Notes: generated by a model from the letters alone, not told the origin. Shown: positions 44,469-55,439, counted from the first letter of the stretch. The stretch is DNA of 64,000 bases from Nocardioides sp. Root122 (GCF_001425025.1 NZ_LMDE01000001.1:354751-418750); one strand, 5' to 3'. Numbers and translations are program-made.

Positions 44469-44746
44469 CGGTCCTCACCCTCCTGTCGCGTCGTCCGGCC
44501 GCGCGCGGAGAGCGTCAGCCGGTAGGCGGTCCAGGTCAGTGCCGAGCAGATGAAGACCCAGAGGAACTGGTACCAGAAGAAGAAGGGGAAGCCGAAGAGC
44601 TCAGGGTCGGTCCTGGCATAGCTCGGCACCCACAGGAGGGCCACGATCGGGATCAGGAGCAGGACGCCGGCGATCGCCATCTTGGTCTTGTCGGTCGGGG
44701 GTGGGCCCTGTTCGGGCCGCGACGGAGGTGTGTTCCCGGAAATCAC
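44465..44746 (-). CDS. DUF3311 small membrane protein, symporter partner
   Basis: A 93-residue protein with two hydrophobic segments (about 24-42 and 57-78). The stretch PIVALLWVPSYARTDPELFGFPFFFWYQ is characteristic of DUF3311. Such proteins are encoded directly before SSS symporters and may be needed for their assembly, like the small YhjD/DhlC-type partners. The GTG start reading VISGNTPPSRPE is chosen; longer frames upstream have no family features. Its stop overlaps the symporter start by 4 bases. Confidence 0.85.
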   Translation of the reverse strand: MISGNTPPSRPEQGPPPTDKTKMAIAGVLLLIPIVALLWVPSYARTDPELFGFPFFFWYQFLWVFICSALTWTAYRLTLSARGRTTRQEGEDR

Positions 44747-44847
44747 CCGCGCGACCTTACTCCCGGCGTGACGGCCGTCACCCACCCCTGGGAGGGGCCG
44801 AGCTCGTGACCCGACGAGCGGTCGGTCTGGCGCGACGAGCGGTCAGG

Positions 44848-45612
44848 TCAGGGCAGCTTCACGCTGCGCCGGTGACGTCGTACGTCGGCGGCCAGCGGCG
44901 CCGCGGCCGCGGCCAGGAGCACGAGCGCCAGCGGGACCAGGGTGGCGAACCCGAACTCGAGGTAGCCGAGCGCCCCGAGGATCCCGCCGCCGAAGAAGAG
45001 CCCGACCAGGAGCGCCAGCACGCCGAGCTTGCCCAGGTCGGGGACGACCGGCGGCAGGCCGGGGGTGCGCGAGAAGTAGGCCAGCTTGCCGAGCTCGATC
45101 CCGATGTCGGTGATCATGCCGGTGACGTGGGTGGTGCGGATCTGGGCGCCGGAGATCTTGGTGATGATGGCGTTCTGCATGCCCATCGTGAAGCAGAGCA
45201 CGGCGACGAAGACGAGGTCGCGGTGCCGCCACGCGAACTCCTCGGCCAGCAGGCCGAAGAGCAGGACCAGGAGCGCCTCGAGCACGAGCACGTTGGCGTA
45301 CCTGCCGCGCAGCCCGCGGCGACGGCCCCAGTTGAACAGCAGCGCGCATGCTGCTGCGCCCGCCATGAAGGTCGCGATGCCCAGCAGGCCCGTCAGGACG
45401 ACCGCGCTGCCGCCGAGGACCAGGTGGTCGGCGACGGAGGCGGTCAGGCCGGTCATGTGCGAGGTGTAGACCGACACCGCCACGAAGCCGACGGAGTTCA
45501 GCACCCCGGCGTTGAGGGCGAGCAGCGCGGCGAGCTGCACGTTGTGGGCCGGGGACCGCACCGGCCCGGCCACGGTCAGGAGGTAGCGCCGTACCCGGCC
45601 CAGGACCGTCAA
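44848..45612 (-). CDS. DUF1275 (YoaK-like) membrane protein
   Basis: A 254-residue protein with six or seven hydrophobic helices. It shows the DUF1275 landmarks AGVLNSVGFVAVSVYTSHMTG (about 34-54), TGLLGIATFMAGA, the central TMGMQNAIITKISGAQIRTT (about 142-161) and HVTGMITDIGIELGK. Function of the family is unknown; a transport or redox role has been suggested. It stands alone between the symporter operon and the DUF3151 gene. Confidence 0.88.
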   Translation of the reverse strand: MTVLGRVRRYLLTVAGPVRSPAHNVQLAALLALNAGVLNSVGFVAVSVYTSHMTGLTASVADHLVLGGSAVVLTGLLGIATFMAGAAACALLFNWGRRRGLRGRYANVLVLEALLVLLFGLLAEEFAWRHRDLVFVAVLCFTMGMQNAIITKISGAQIRTTHVTGMITDIGIELGKLAYFSRTPGLPPVVPDLGKLGVLALLVGLFFGGGILGALGYLEFGFATLVPLALVLLAAAAAPLAADVRRHRRSVKLP

Positions 45613-45640
45613 CGCGTGCTGCTCCCTCAGGCGTCCGGTC

Positions 45641-46066
45641 TCAGCCGAGCAGCTCGTCGGCCGCCGCGGCGCTGGAGTCGCGGAGGAAGCTCGAGCAGCG
45701 CTCCCACTCCTCGGTCTCCCCGATCGCCCGCGCGGCGAGCGCCAGGAGGGCCAGCGAGCGGAGGAAGCCGCGGTTGGGCTCGTGCTCCCACGGCACCGGG
45801 CCGTGACCCTTCCAGCCGTTGCGGCGCAGCATGTCGAGCGAGCGGTGGTAGCCGACGCGGGCGTAGGCGTAGACCGTCACGTCGTCCGCTCCGGCGTCCA
45901 CCGCCTGCTGCGCCAGGGCCGCCCACGCGGCCGGCGACGCGGGGTGACGGCGTACGACGGCAGCCGGGGCGTCACCACCGGCGAGCTCGGCGTCGGCGGG
46001 GTCGGCGGGCAGGTGGGTGGGCGGGGGACCGGCCATCAGGTCGCCGCCGAAGGAACCGGAGGTCAT
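45641..46066 (-). CDS. DUF3151 protein
   Basis: A 141-residue soluble protein, mostly helical. The core from HPASPAAWAALAQQAVDAGA through YAYARVGYHRSLDMLRRNGW to WEHEPNRGFLRSLALLALAA is the DUF3151 domain of actinobacteria, which is commonly found near fba and purA. Cell function is unknown; the helical repeat layout recalls TPR-like folds. The start is ATG 46066; a second ATG (MAGPPPTHLP) 30 bases downstream is possible. Confidence 0.85.
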   Translation of the reverse strand: MTSGSFGGDLMAGPPPTHLPADPADAELAGGDAPAAVVRRHPASPAAWAALAQQAVDAGADDVTVYAYARVGYHRSLDMLRRNGWKGHGPVPWEHEPNRGFLRSLALLALAARAIGETEEWERCSSFLRDSSAAAADELLG

Positions 46067-46103
46067 GGGCCAACCCTAGGACCGGGTCGTGAAGACTGCG
46101 CCC

Positions 46104-46568
46104 ATGGGTGAGACGTTCACGACCGAGATCCAGGCCCGCTACCGCGACATCAACCTCGCCGGCCACGTCGACAACGTCGAGGCGGTGCGGGTGCTCGACG
46201 AGGCCCGCTACGAGTTCCTGCGGTTCGCGCGGCTGCCCGGCCTGCCGGAGGAGGCCGCAGGCCTGCTGCACGGGACCGACCCCGGGGTGTCCGAGCTCGT
46301 CGCGTCGCAGACGATCGAGTACCACTCCGAGATGCGGTTCGTGCCCTACCAGCCGTTCCTCGCCGCGCTCTGGGTGTCGCGGATCGGGCGCTCCTCGTTC
46401 ACCGTGTCCGCCGAGCTGCGGGTCGAGTCGGGCGGCCGCCCGGCGGCGGTGTGGGAGTGCGTGAACGTCCTCTGGGACCACCACGCCCAGGCGGCGTGGA
46501 CGATCAGCGACCCCGTCCGGTCGGACCTCGAGACCTACTTCGGCGACCCGGTCGGCTTCCGGCGCTGA
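46104..46568 (+). CDS. Acyl-CoA thioesterase (hot-dog fold)
   Basis: A 154-residue single hot-dog domain protein of the 4-hydroxybenzoyl-CoA thioesterase/FatM type. The N-terminal IQARYRDINLAGHVDNVEAVRVLDEAR (about 8-34) has the catalytic Asp (YRDIN) and His (GHVDN), and SQTIEYHSEMRFVPYQPF forms the central strand. It should cleave acyl-CoA esters. ATG 46104 is used; a GTG 15 bases upstream is an alternative. The CCTAGGA box upstream hints at a very short leader. A short CCCGCC/GGCGGG hairpin follows the stop. Confidence 0.85.
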   Translation: MGETFTTEIQARYRDINLAGHVDNVEAVRVLDEARYEFLRFARLPGLPEEAAGLLHGTDPGVSELVASQTIEYHSEMRFVPYQPFLAALWVSRIGRSSFTVSAELRVESGGRPAAVWECVNVLWDHHAQAAWTISDPVRSDLETYFGDPVGFRR

Positions 46569-46628
46569 CCCGCCGCTGGCGGGGCGACCTCACGTCATGC
46601 CGTAGGTCGAGCGGCCCATGGTCCGGGC

Positions 46629-48344
46629 TCAGCCGCCGAGGAGGTGGCGCACCTTCTCCGGTCCGAGCGCGAGCACCAGTGTAGGAAGGCGCGGACCGCG
46701 GTCGGCCGAGACGAGGAGGTTGTAGAGGAGCCGGAAGAAGTCCTTCTGGTCGGCCTTGACCTGGTCGGTCGGGGAGTCCTCGAAGCCGAGCCCGCGGGCG
46801 ACCTTGGGCGTGCCGTAGACGACCGCGGTCACCGAGTCGAGGTCGGGCTCGGCAGGCAGCCGGTCCAGGAAGATGCGCAGCCAGAGCTCCTCGTCCTCGG
46901 TGAGGGAGGACAGCCGCTCGGTGTCCGGCGTCTGGCGGACCGTGGTGCGCTCGTCGGCCGGGACGTGCTCGGCGGTCCACTGCATCGCCTTGGACAGCCG
47001 CGGCTCGAGGTCGTCGACCGAGTCGTGGGGGAAGCCCGACGACTCGATGATGCGGGAGATGAGGTCCGCCGACCCGGCGGTCACGTCGGCGACCGACGAC
47101 AGGGTGCGGAACGGGACGGGCACCGACGGCGTGGGCAGCCGCCCCGCGGAGGCCGTCTCCGACGCGCGGTGCCATGCCAGCGTCGCGACGTCGGACTTCT
47201 CAGCGGCCTTGCGGCCGAGCGCGTCCCACTCGTCGTAGAGGCGCACCACGGACGCGCCGAAGTCGATGTCGAAGGCCTGCGTCGGGGCGCGGCGGACGTA
47301 GAGCCAGCGCAGCATCGGCGACTCGAGGATGCGCAGCGCGTCGGTCGCGGTCGGCACGCCGCCGGCCGAGGACGACATCTTCTGCACGCCGGCGAACCCG
47401 ACGAAGGCGTAGATCACGCGGGCCGGCGCACGCCAGTCGAAGATCGAGGAGACCAGCTCGGTGCCGACCGTGTAGGACGACCCGGGCGTCATGTGGTCGC
47501 GGCCGGCGGGCTCGAAGTTCACCGACTCGTAGGCCCAGCGCATCGGCCAGTCGACCTTCCACACCAGCTTGCCGTCGGTGTCGGTGGACAGGTCGGTGGT
47601 GCCCTCGTAGCCGCAGGAGGAGCAGGTGTAGGACAGCGTCGTGGTGGCGTCGTCGTACGCCGTGGTGGTGACGGTGTCGCGCCCGCACTGGCGGCAGTAG
47701 GGGCGGTAGGGGAAGCGCGCGATCGCGTCGGCGGAGGCGCCCGCGCCGGGGTCGCCCTCCTCGTCGTCCTCGTTGGCGACGGAGTCCGCCAGGTCGGCCG
47801 CCTCCTGCTCGGACGCGTCGTCGCCGGCGGAGACCTTCTTGGTGCGGTGCTTGGCCAGCACGGCCTCGATCTCGTCGCGGCGGGAGACCGCGAGGAGCAC
47901 CTGGTCGCGGTAGGCGCCGGAGGTGTACATCTCGGTCTGGGAGACCTCCTCCATCTCCACGCCGAGCTCGCGCAGCGACTCCTGCAGCGGTGCCTTGAAG
48001 TGCTCGGCCCAGCTCGCGTGGCACTCCCACGGGTCGGGCACGGCGGTCAGCGGGCGGCCGATGTGCTCGGCCCACTCCGCGGGGACGCCGGCCGGCACCT
48101 TGCGGAAGCGGTCGAAGTCGTCCCACGAGTGCAAGTGGCGCACCGGGACACCGCGGCGCCGCAGCTCCTCGGCGACGAAGTGCGGGGTGATGAACTCGCG
48201 CAGGTTGCCCAGGTGGATCGGGCCGCTGGGGGAGGCGCCCGACGCGACGGTGACCGGGTTGCCCTCACCGGCGTGGCGTACGGCGTCGTCCGCCGCACGC
48301 GTCACCCAGTCGACCGGATCTCCCTGCTGTCCACCTCGTGCCAT
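46629..48344 (-). CDS. lysS: Lysyl-tRNA synthetase, class I
   Basis: A 571-residue class I LysRS that charges tRNA-Lys. The HIGH motif is HLGN at 44-47 in SGPIHLGNLREF and the KMSKS motif is KMSSS at 322-326. A zinc-ribbon insertion (YCRQCGRD and YTCSSCGYEG) lies at about residues 214-242, after an acidic loop rich in Asp/Glu (about 177-203). Class I LysRS occurs in archaea and in some actinobacteria instead of the usual class II enzyme. The ATG start reads MARGGQQGDP. Confidence 0.92.
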   Translation of the reverse strand: MARGGQQGDPVDWVTRAADDAVRHAGEGNPVTVASGASPSGPIHLGNLREFITPHFVAEELRRRGVPVRHLHSWDDFDRFRKVPAGVPAEWAEHIGRPLTAVPDPWECHASWAEHFKAPLQESLRELGVEMEEVSQTEMYTSGAYRDQVLLAVSRRDEIEAVLAKHRTKKVSAGDDASEQEAADLADSVANEDDEEGDPGAGASADAIARFPYRPYCRQCGRDTVTTTAYDDATTTLSYTCSSCGYEGTTDLSTDTDGKLVWKVDWPMRWAYESVNFEPAGRDHMTPGSSYTVGTELVSSIFDWRAPARVIYAFVGFAGVQKMSSSAGGVPTATDALRILESPMLRWLYVRRAPTQAFDIDFGASVVRLYDEWDALGRKAAEKSDVATLAWHRASETASAGRLPTPSVPVPFRTLSSVADVTAGSADLISRIIESSGFPHDSVDDLEPRLSKAMQWTAEHVPADERTTVRQTPDTERLSSLTEDEELWLRIFLDRLPAEPDLDSVTAVVYGTPKVARGLGFEDSPTDQVKADQKDFFRLLYNLLVSADRGPRLPTLVLALGPEKVRHLLGG

Positions 48345-48441
48345 GCGCGCAAGGCTAACGAAGGACGCGACACGCACTGCGCGTGGGCAGAGGGGCCGGA
48401 CACCGGTGGTTCGAAGCGCCCGTCGGGCCGGGAGACGGGGA

Positions 48442-48477
48442 AGCGTCGGAGTCGTCCCCCGCGGCGACTCCGACGCT
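48442..48477. other. 13-bp hairpin in the lysS upstream region
   Basis: AGCGTCGGAGTCG and CGACTCCGACGCT are perfect complements around a 10-base loop. No T-run follows. It lies about 100 bases upstream of the lysS start in the 251-base gap between the two divergent genes; whether it is an operator or leader RNA structure is open. The rest of the gap shows only a TAAACT -10-like box (48583-48588) before the next ATG. Confidence 0.5.
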
Positions 48478-48595
48478 GTGCTCCCGAAGGAGCCGACCGC
48501 GTCGCACACCCCCGCACGCGACTGGTCGCCCCAGTATGGAGTGGCCGGTCGCTGCCACGCGAGTCGTGAGTGCCGCTGGCACTAAACTGCCATCC

Positions 48596-49585
48596 ATGCC
48601 CGGTGACCCGTCCTCCGTCCTCGCAGCGCTCGGCGTCGACCGCGCCACCGAGCACCTCTACTTCCGGCTGGTCCCCGTGTCGGGTCACACCCTGACCGGC
48701 GTCGCCCAGCTGGTGCAGGTGGGGCCCGAGAGGCTGCTGCGCGACCTCGCCCCGCTCATCGAGCGTGGCCTGGTGGTCCTGAACGGCGATCGCGTCGTGA
48801 TTCCGACGCTCGCCGATGCGCTCTCCGAGCTCGTCCTGCTCGAGGCGCGGACGGCGGCCACCTCGGCCACCAAGCTGGCCGAGCTGGCCAGCGCCGTGCC
48901 CCACCTGGTCGCAGCCGCCACCCGCCCCGATCGCCAGCACCTCGCCGAGGTCCACCCGCTCGACGGCGAGCTGAGCTCGGGCGGCAACGCCCTGGAGCTG
49001 CTCCAGCTCATGGTCCGCACCAGCCGCGGCGACATGCTCTGGCTGCGGCCCGACGCCTGGGCGATGCCCCGGGAGTCGAAGGTGAGCGAGATGCTCGCCG
49101 AGGCGATCGCGTCTGGGCGGCGCTCCCGCGCCATCTACCCCGTCCGCGCGCTCACGGAGGCACCCGAGGCGCTGCGCGTCCGCGCCCGGCTGGGTGAGGA
49201 GGTGCGGGTGATGTCGGAGGTGCGCACCCGCATGTTCATCTTCGGCGACGCCCATGCGGTGCTGCCCGAGCCGCTCGGCTTCGTCGACGAGCCGCGTGTG
49301 CACATCCGGCAGCGCTCGATCGTGGCGGCGCTGACCATGTGGTTCGAGTCGATGTGGGCGAGCGCGGCGCCAGTGCCCGACCTGGAGGCCGGCGACATCA
49401 GCCTGGACGGGCGGCAGTTCCTGCTCGAGCAGCTGATGGCGGGGGAGACCGACGAGGTGATCGCCCGCAAGCTCGGCATCGGCCTGCGCACCGTCCGCCG
49501 CCGCATCGCGGCGCTGATGACCGAGCTGGGCGTCGACACCCGCTTCCAGGCGGGCGTCGAGGCCGTGCGCCGCGGCTGGCTCTGA
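48596..49585 (+). CDS. LuxR-type HTH regulator with TrmB-like N-terminus
   Basis: A 329-residue regulator. The first 70 residues form a winged-helix region ([20 protein letters not shown], then [11 protein letters not shown]), as in the TrmB-like sensors of Streptomyces. The middle part has a PLD-like fold ([13 protein letters not shown]). The last 65 residues hold a LuxR-type HTH ([20 protein letters not shown], then [15 protein letters not shown]). Target genes are unknown and no secondary-metabolite cluster is near. The ATG lies 8 bases after a TAAACT box, so the message is probably leaderless. Confidence 0.8.
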   Translation: MPGDPSSVLAALGVDRATEHLYFRLVPVSGHTLTGVAQLVQVGPERLLRDLAPLIERGLVVLNGDRVVIPTLADALSELVLLEARTAATSATKLAELASAVPHLVAAATRPDRQHLAEVHPLDGELSSGGNALELLQLMVRTSRGDMLWLRPDAWAMPRESKVSEMLAEAIASGRRSRAIYPVRALTEAPEALRVRARLGEEVRVMSEVRTRMFIFGDAHAVLPEPLGFVDEPRVHIRQRSIVAALTMWFESMWASAAPVPDLEAGDISLDGRQFLLEQLMAGETDEVIARKLGIGLRTVRRRIAALMTELGVDTRFQAGVEAVRRGWL

Positions 49586-49652
49586 GAGGTCGAGTGCGCA
49601 GCCCTGCGGCGACTGCTGCCGCGGGCACCCTCGACCCGAGGTCGGCCGCCCG

Positions 49653-50564
49653 TCAGGGCAGGATCATGGCGTACGCCGACGACTCGAGGCGCCAGCTGCG
49701 GCTGCGCTCCGGGCCGGAGATCTCGCCGTCGGCCGAGAGCCAGAACTCGTCGCCGCTCACCTTGACCGTCCGCCCGCGCAGGGTGGTCACGTCGTCGCGC
49801 TCGTCGTGCTCGCCCTTGCGGAGCCGCGCGACGTAGCCGAGCTTGGCCATCGGCTTGACGGCGCGGCTGATCATCACGTCGAGCAGCCCGTCCTCGGTGT
49901 CGGCGTCGGGGTTGAGCTCGGTGCCACCGCCGACGTTGCCGCCGTTGCCGATCGCCACCATGAGCACCGGCTGGTTGACGTCGTTGACGACGTCGCCGTC
50001 GAGCTCCACGCGCAGCCGCCAGCTCGGGGGGTGGAAGGCCGACAGCGCCGCACCGATCGGGTAGCCGAGCTTGCCGAGGTTGACCTTGCCGACGCCGACC
50101 GCGCCGAGCCGCGTCTTCCAGCGCGCACCCTTGCGGCTGGCCTGGGCGCCCACGCCGACGTGCACGTTGTTGACCACGATGTTGCCGGTCTCGTCGACGA
50201 GGAGGTCGACCTTGCGCGGTCGGCCGGTGAGCACGAGGCGCGCGGCCTCCTCGATCTCGAGGGGGATGTCGTTGCCGCGGGCGAAGTCGTTGCCGGTGCC
50301 CATCGGCAGCAGCCCCAGCGTCGCACCGGCCAGCTCGTGGCGCTTGTAGAGCGCCGTCACGACCGCGTGCAGGCTGCCGTCGCCGCCGGCGACCACGATC
50401 GTGCGCCCGCCCGCGCGGTGGAGCACCCCGTCGAGCTCGCCGGGGTTGGACGTCTTGGCGACCTCGACCGAGGCCTTCTCGCGCAGCACCTCGAGGGCCG
50501 TCGTCAGGCGCTCCTCGTCGGAAGTGCCGGCGTCGGCGTTGGTGATCACGAGCAGGGAGCGCAC
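49653..50564 (-). CDS. Diacylglycerol kinase-like lipid kinase (YegS/BmrU family)
   Basis: A 303-residue kinase that phosphorylates diacylglycerol or a related lipid at the membrane surface. The nucleotide-binding GGDGS motif is at 60-64 ([13 protein letters not shown]), and [17 protein letters not shown] (about 85-101) is the second signature. The C-terminal beta-sandwich has [18 protein letters not shown] and DGLLDVMI. The GTG start gives the usual [14 protein letters not shown]-terminus. It is divergent from purA, sharing a 180-base gap. Confidence 0.9.
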   Translation of the reverse strand: MRSLLVITNADAGTSDEERLTTALEVLREKASVEVAKTSNPGELDGVLHRAGGRTIVVAGGDGSLHAVVTALYKRHELAGATLGLLPMGTGNDFARGNDIPLEIEEAARLVLTGRPRKVDLLVDETGNIVVNNVHVGVGAQASRKGARWKTRLGAVGVGKVNLGKLGYPIGAALSAFHPPSWRLRVELDGDVVNDVNQPVLMVAIGNGGNVGGGTELNPDADTEDGLLDVMISRAVKPMAKLGYVARLRKGEHDERDDVTTLRGRTVKVSGDEFWLSADGEISGPERSRSWRLESSAYAMILP

Positions 50565-50665
50565 GGCCGGACACTAGCCCACCGGCGTACGACCGCGTCC
50601 CACCCACAGGTGTCCTCACTCGTCCGGGCCCGTTCCGCCGGCTCGGTGGCCCCGTCGGGGTGCGG

Positions 50666-50744
50666 TAACGTGGCGCCGCAAGAGCCCCGGTGCCTTGTGC
50701 CGGGGCTGTCGTCATTTTCTGCTGACGTGACTAGGAGGGCTGAG
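50666..50744 (+). promoter_or_regulatory. purA leader with terminator-like hairpin
   Basis: TAACGT (50666-50671) can serve as the -10 box. The leader then has a perfect stem, AGCCCCGG (50683-50690) with CCGGGGCT (50700-50707), around a 9-base loop and followed by GTCGTCATTTTCTG. It looks like an intrinsic terminator placed before the gene, hence a candidate attenuator. An AGGAGGG ribosome-binding site follows. Confidence 0.6.
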
Positions 50745-52024
<1,280 letters not shown>

Positions 52025-52028
<4 letters not shown>

Positions 52029-53293
52029 GGACCCTCGTCGTCGGCACGGGCGGGCGCGAGCACGCGCTCGCCATCGCCCTCTCCCGCGACCCCGGCGTGA
52101 GCGAGGTGCACGCCGCACCGGGCAACCCGGGCATCGGCGAGGTGGCCACGCTGCACGACGTCGACCCGATGGACGGCGCTGCCGTCGCCGCCCTGGCGAC
52201 GTCGATCGGCGCGGACCTGGTCGTCGTCGGACCCGAGGCGCCGCTGGTGGCTGGTGTCGCCGACCCGGTGCGCGAGGCAGGCATCGCCTGCTTCGGCCCC
52301 TCCCGTGCCGCTGCCCGCCTCGAGGGGTCCAAGGCCTTCTCCAAGGACGTCATGGCCGTGGCCGGGGTGCCGACCGCGGGCTCGCGCACGTGCACGACCC
52401 CCGAGGAGGTGGCCGCGGCGCTCGACGCCTTCGGTGCGCCGTACGTCGTCAAGGACGACGCCCTCGCGGCCGGCAAGGGTGTCGTCGTCACCAGCGACCG
52501 CGACGAGGCGCTCGCGCACGCGGCCGGGTGCGAGCGGGTGGTCGTCGAGGAGTTCTTGGACGGGCCCGAGTTCTCGCTCTTCGTCGTCTGCGACGGCACG
52601 GTCGGGCGTCCGCTCCTGCCGGCGCAGGACTTCAAGCGCATCTTCGACGGCGGCCGCGGGCCCAACACCGGCGGCATGGGGTCCTACGCACCGCTCGCCT
52701 GGCTCCCCGACGGCATCGTCGAGACCGTCATGACGTCGGTGGTGGAGCCGACGCTCGCCGAGATGCAGCGCCGCGACGCGCCGTTCGTCGGGTGCCTCTA
52801 CGTCGGCCTCGCCCTCACCTCCACCGGACCGCGGGTCATCGAGTTCAACTGCCGCTTCGGTGACCCCGACACGCAGCCCGTGCTGGCGCTGCTCACCTCG
52901 CCGCTGGGGGCCCTGCTGTCCGCGGCGGCTGCCGGGGACCTCTCCGCCGTGCCCGCACCGACCTTCGCCGACGGCGCCGCCGTCACCGTGGTGATGGCCA
53001 GCGCCGGCTACCCGGAGGGCTCCAGCACCGGTGACGTCATCGTCGGCACCGAGATGCTCGCGGCGGAGGACGACGTCGACGTGATCCACGCCGGCACCGC
53101 CCGCACGGAGGCCGGGCTGGTCACCGCCGGAGGTCGCGTGCTCGCCGTCCGCGCTGTCGGCAGCGACGTCGCCGACGCCCGCGCGAAGGCCTACGAAGGC
53201 GTGTCGAGCATCAGCTTCCCGGGCGCGCAGTGGCGCCGCGACATCGCCGCCGAGCCGCTCGGCGTGGTCGAGGGCGCCGCCCTGCTCGACTGA
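52025..53293 (+). CDS. purD: Phosphoribosylamine-glycine ligase
   Basis: PurD joins glycine to phosphoribosylamine, the second step of purine synthesis. The 422-residue ATP-grasp enzyme has GTGGREHAL at 7-15, the [14 protein letters not shown] segment (about 68-81), the glycine-rich loop [15 protein letters not shown] (about 144-158) and [11 protein letters not shown] near the metal site. The GTG start overlaps the purA stop (GTGA). Length is normal. A TetR regulator follows before purB, separated by its own promoter. Confidence 0.96.
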
Positions 53294-53323
53294 TCGCGCC
53301 CGGCAGGGCCTCAGCGGACTGAA

Positions 53324-53346
53324 CAACTGGATGGTTGGTTGATAAG
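53324..53346 (+). promoter_or_regulatory. Promoter and possible operator of the TetR gene
   Basis: GATAAG (53341-53346) is a -10-like box only 8 bases before the ATG, so the transcript is probably leaderless. CAAC-N6-GTTG (53324-53337) is a short inverted repeat across the -35 region where TetR regulators usually bind. Confidence 0.5.
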
Positions 53347-53354
53347 TTCCGGCC

Positions 53355-53921
53355 ATGGCACGCGACGCGGAGGCGACCCGGAAGCGCCTGCTGCAGGCCG
53401 CGGCCGCCGAGTTCGCCGAGCTCGGGATCGCCGGCGCCCGCGTCGACCGGATCGCCGTGGCCGCCCGCACCAACAAGGCGCAGATCTACCACTACTTCGG
53501 CAGCAAGGACGGGCTCTTCGAGGCCGTCCTCGCCGGGCTCCTGCACGACGTGCTGGAGGCCGACCCGTTCGACGCCGACGACCTGCCCGAGTCGATGGCG
53601 CGGGTCTTCGACCAGTTCGAGGACGACCCCTCGCTCGCGCGACTCGCCACCTGGTACCGCCTGGAGCGCGGCGCCGGCGACCCGCCCAACGCCGCGATCG
53701 TCGAGGCCAACGCAGGCAAGCTGGCCGCCATCCGTGCGGCCCAGCGCCAGGGCCGGGTCACCGACGCCTTCCCCGCGGACGTGCTGCTGGGGCTGCTGAT
53801 CAGCGTCGCCACCACGTGGGCCTCCCTGCCGCCGGAGTACACCCCGTCGGCCCGCAACAACACCCGGCCCAAGCGCAGGGCGTCCGTGGTGGAGGCAGCG
53901 CGCCGGCTCGTCGCCCCGTGA
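53355..53921 (+). CDS. TetR-family transcriptional regulator
   Basis: A 188-residue repressor. The N-terminal HTH spans about residues 9-56 (TRKRLLQAAAAEFAELGIAG, RVDRIAVAARTNKAQIYHYF, then GSKDGLFEAVL). The C-terminal two-thirds are helical and would bind the ligand. It lies between purD and purB with its own promoter and no divergent partner, so its target is not clear. It may regulate itself through the CAAC-N6-GTTG dyad. There is no evidence that it controls purine genes. Confidence 0.9.
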   Translation: MARDAEATRKRLLQAAAAEFAELGIAGARVDRIAVAARTNKAQIYHYFGSKDGLFEAVLAGLLHDVLEADPFDADDLPESMARVFDQFEDDPSLARLATWYRLERGAGDPPNAAIVEANAGKLAAIRAAQRQGRVTDAFPADVLLGLLISVATTWASLPPEYTPSARNNTRPKRRASVVEAARRLVAP

Positions 53922-53937
53922 TGGGAGGATGAGGGCC

Positions 53938-55356
53938 GTGACCGTCCCCAACGTCCTGGCCACCCGCTACGCCGGCGCCGACCTCGCCGAGATCTGGTCG
54001 CCCGAGCACAAGATCGTCCTCGAGCGCCAGCTGTGGGTCGCCGTCCTCAAGGCCCAGCGCGACCTGGGCATCGACGTCCCCGACGGTGTCGTCGAGGCCT
54101 ACGAGTCGGTCGTCGACCAGGTGGACCTGGCCTCCATCGCCGCGCGCGAGCGGGTCACCCGCCACGACGTGAAGGCGCGCATCGAGGAGTTCTCCGCGCT
54201 CGCCGGGCACGAGCACATCCACAAGGGCATGACCTCGCGCGACCTCACCGAGAACGTCGAGCAGCTGCAGGTACGCCGCTCGCTCGAGGTGGTGCGCGAC
54301 CGCGCCGTCGCCGCGCTCGTCCGCCTCGGCCGGCTCGCCGCGGAGCACGAGGCGACCGTGATGGCCGGCCGCTCGCACAACGTCGCCGCCCAGGCGACCA
54401 CCCTCGGCAAGCGCTTCGCCACCGTGGCCGACGAGATGCTCATCGGCGTCCAGCGGATCGAGGAGCTGCTCGACCGCTACCCGCTGCGCGGCATCAAGGG
54501 CCCGATGGGCACCTCGCAGGACATGCTCGACCTGCTCGACGGCGACGCCGACCGGCTCGACGACCTCGAGCGTCGCGTCGCGGCGCACCTCGGCTTCGAG
54601 CAGGTCCTCACCAGCGTCGGCCAGGTCTACCCGCGCTCCCTCGACTTCGACGTCGTCGCCGCGCTCGTCCAGCTCGTCAGCGGACCGTCCAACCTCGCCA
54701 CCACGGTGCGTCTGATGGCCGGGCACGAGCTGGTCACCGAGGGCTTCAAGGAGGGCCAGGTCGGCTCCTCGGCGATGCCGCACAAGATGAACACCCGCTC
54801 CTGCGAGCGGGTCAACGGCCTCGCGGTCATCATCCGCGGCCACCTGTCGATGGTCAGCGAGCTCGCCGGTGACCAGTGGAACGAGGGCGACGTGTCCTGC
54901 TCCGTCGTGCGCCGTGTCGCGCTGCCGGACGCGTTCTTCGCCACCGACGGTCTCTTCCAGACCTTCCTCACCGTGCTCGACGAGTTCGGCGCGTTCCCGG
55001 CGGTCATCCAGCGCGAGCTCGACCGCTACCTCCCGTTCCTCACCACGACGAAGGTGCTGATGGCCGCGGTCCGCAACGGCGTGGGGCGCGAGGCCGCGCA
55101 CGAGGCGATCAAGGAGGCCGCCGTCGGCACCGCGCTCGCGATGCGCGCAGGCCAGGCCGACAACGACGTCTTCGCCAAGCTCGCCGCCGACGACCGGCTC
55201 GGGCTGACCCGCGACCAGATCGACGCGCTGGTCGCCGACCCGATCGAGTTCACCGGCGCTGCCGTGGCCCAGACCCGTGCGGTCGTGGCCCGGATCGAGG
55301 CACTGGCGGCCCGCCACCCCGAGGCGGCGTCGTACGTCCCGGGCGCGATCCTCTGA
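53938..55356 (+). CDS. purB: Adenylosuccinate lyase
   Basis: PurB removes fumarate from adenylosuccinate and from SAICAR, serving AMP and IMP synthesis. The 472-residue enzyme has the signature GSSAMPHKMN at about 276-285 on the mobile loop, THDVKARIEEF-like RHDVKARIEEF near 75, and KGMTSRDLTENVEQ near 95. GTG 53938 is preferred because GGGAGG lies 9 bases upstream and yields the usual VTVPNVLATRY start; the ATG 9 bases earlier overlaps the ribosome-binding site. It is 16 bases after the TetR gene. A strong hairpin follows. Confidence 0.95.
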   Translation: MTVPNVLATRYAGADLAEIWSPEHKIVLERQLWVAVLKAQRDLGIDVPDGVVEAYESVVDQVDLASIAARERVTRHDVKARIEEFSALAGHEHIHKGMTSRDLTENVEQLQVRRSLEVVRDRAVAALVRLGRLAAEHEATVMAGRSHNVAAQATTLGKRFATVADEMLIGVQRIEELLDRYPLRGIKGPMGTSQDMLDLLDGDADRLDDLERRVAAHLGFEQVLTSVGQVYPRSLDFDVVAALVQLVSGPSNLATTVRLMAGHELVTEGFKEGQVGSSAMPHKMNTRSCERVNGLAVIIRGHLSMVSELAGDQWNEGDVSCSVVRRVALPDAFFATDGLFQTFLTVLDEFGAFPAVIQRELDRYLPFLTTTKVLMAAVRNGVGREAAHEAIKEAAVGTALAMRAGQADNDVFAKLAADDRLGLTRDQIDALVADPIEFTGAAVAQTRAVVARIEALAARHPEAASYVPGAIL

Positions 55357-55395
55357 CCGACGGCCCTCCCGCCGGACCCGCGACGTGTCAGGCTC

Positions 55396-55439
55396 TCGCT
55401 GAACTTGTCAGGCCGTGCACGGGCCGACAAGTTCAGCGA
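55396..55439. terminator. Hairpin terminator after purB
   Basis: TCGCTGAACTTGTC and GACAAGTTCAGCGA form a perfect 14-bp stem around a 16-base loop which itself can pair GGCC with GGCC. It lies between the convergent purB and MFS genes and can act in both directions, although a T-run is missing. Confidence 0.75.

Noticed and set aside
44780..44847. Direct repeat CGACGAGCGGTC (two copies) near the DUF1275 stop
   Set aside because: Two 12-base copies in GC-rich intergenic DNA are too little to claim a functional site.
53355..53921. TetR gene as regulator of purine synthesis
   Set aside because: Position between purD and purB is the only link; there is no shared operator or purine-responsive motif to support it.
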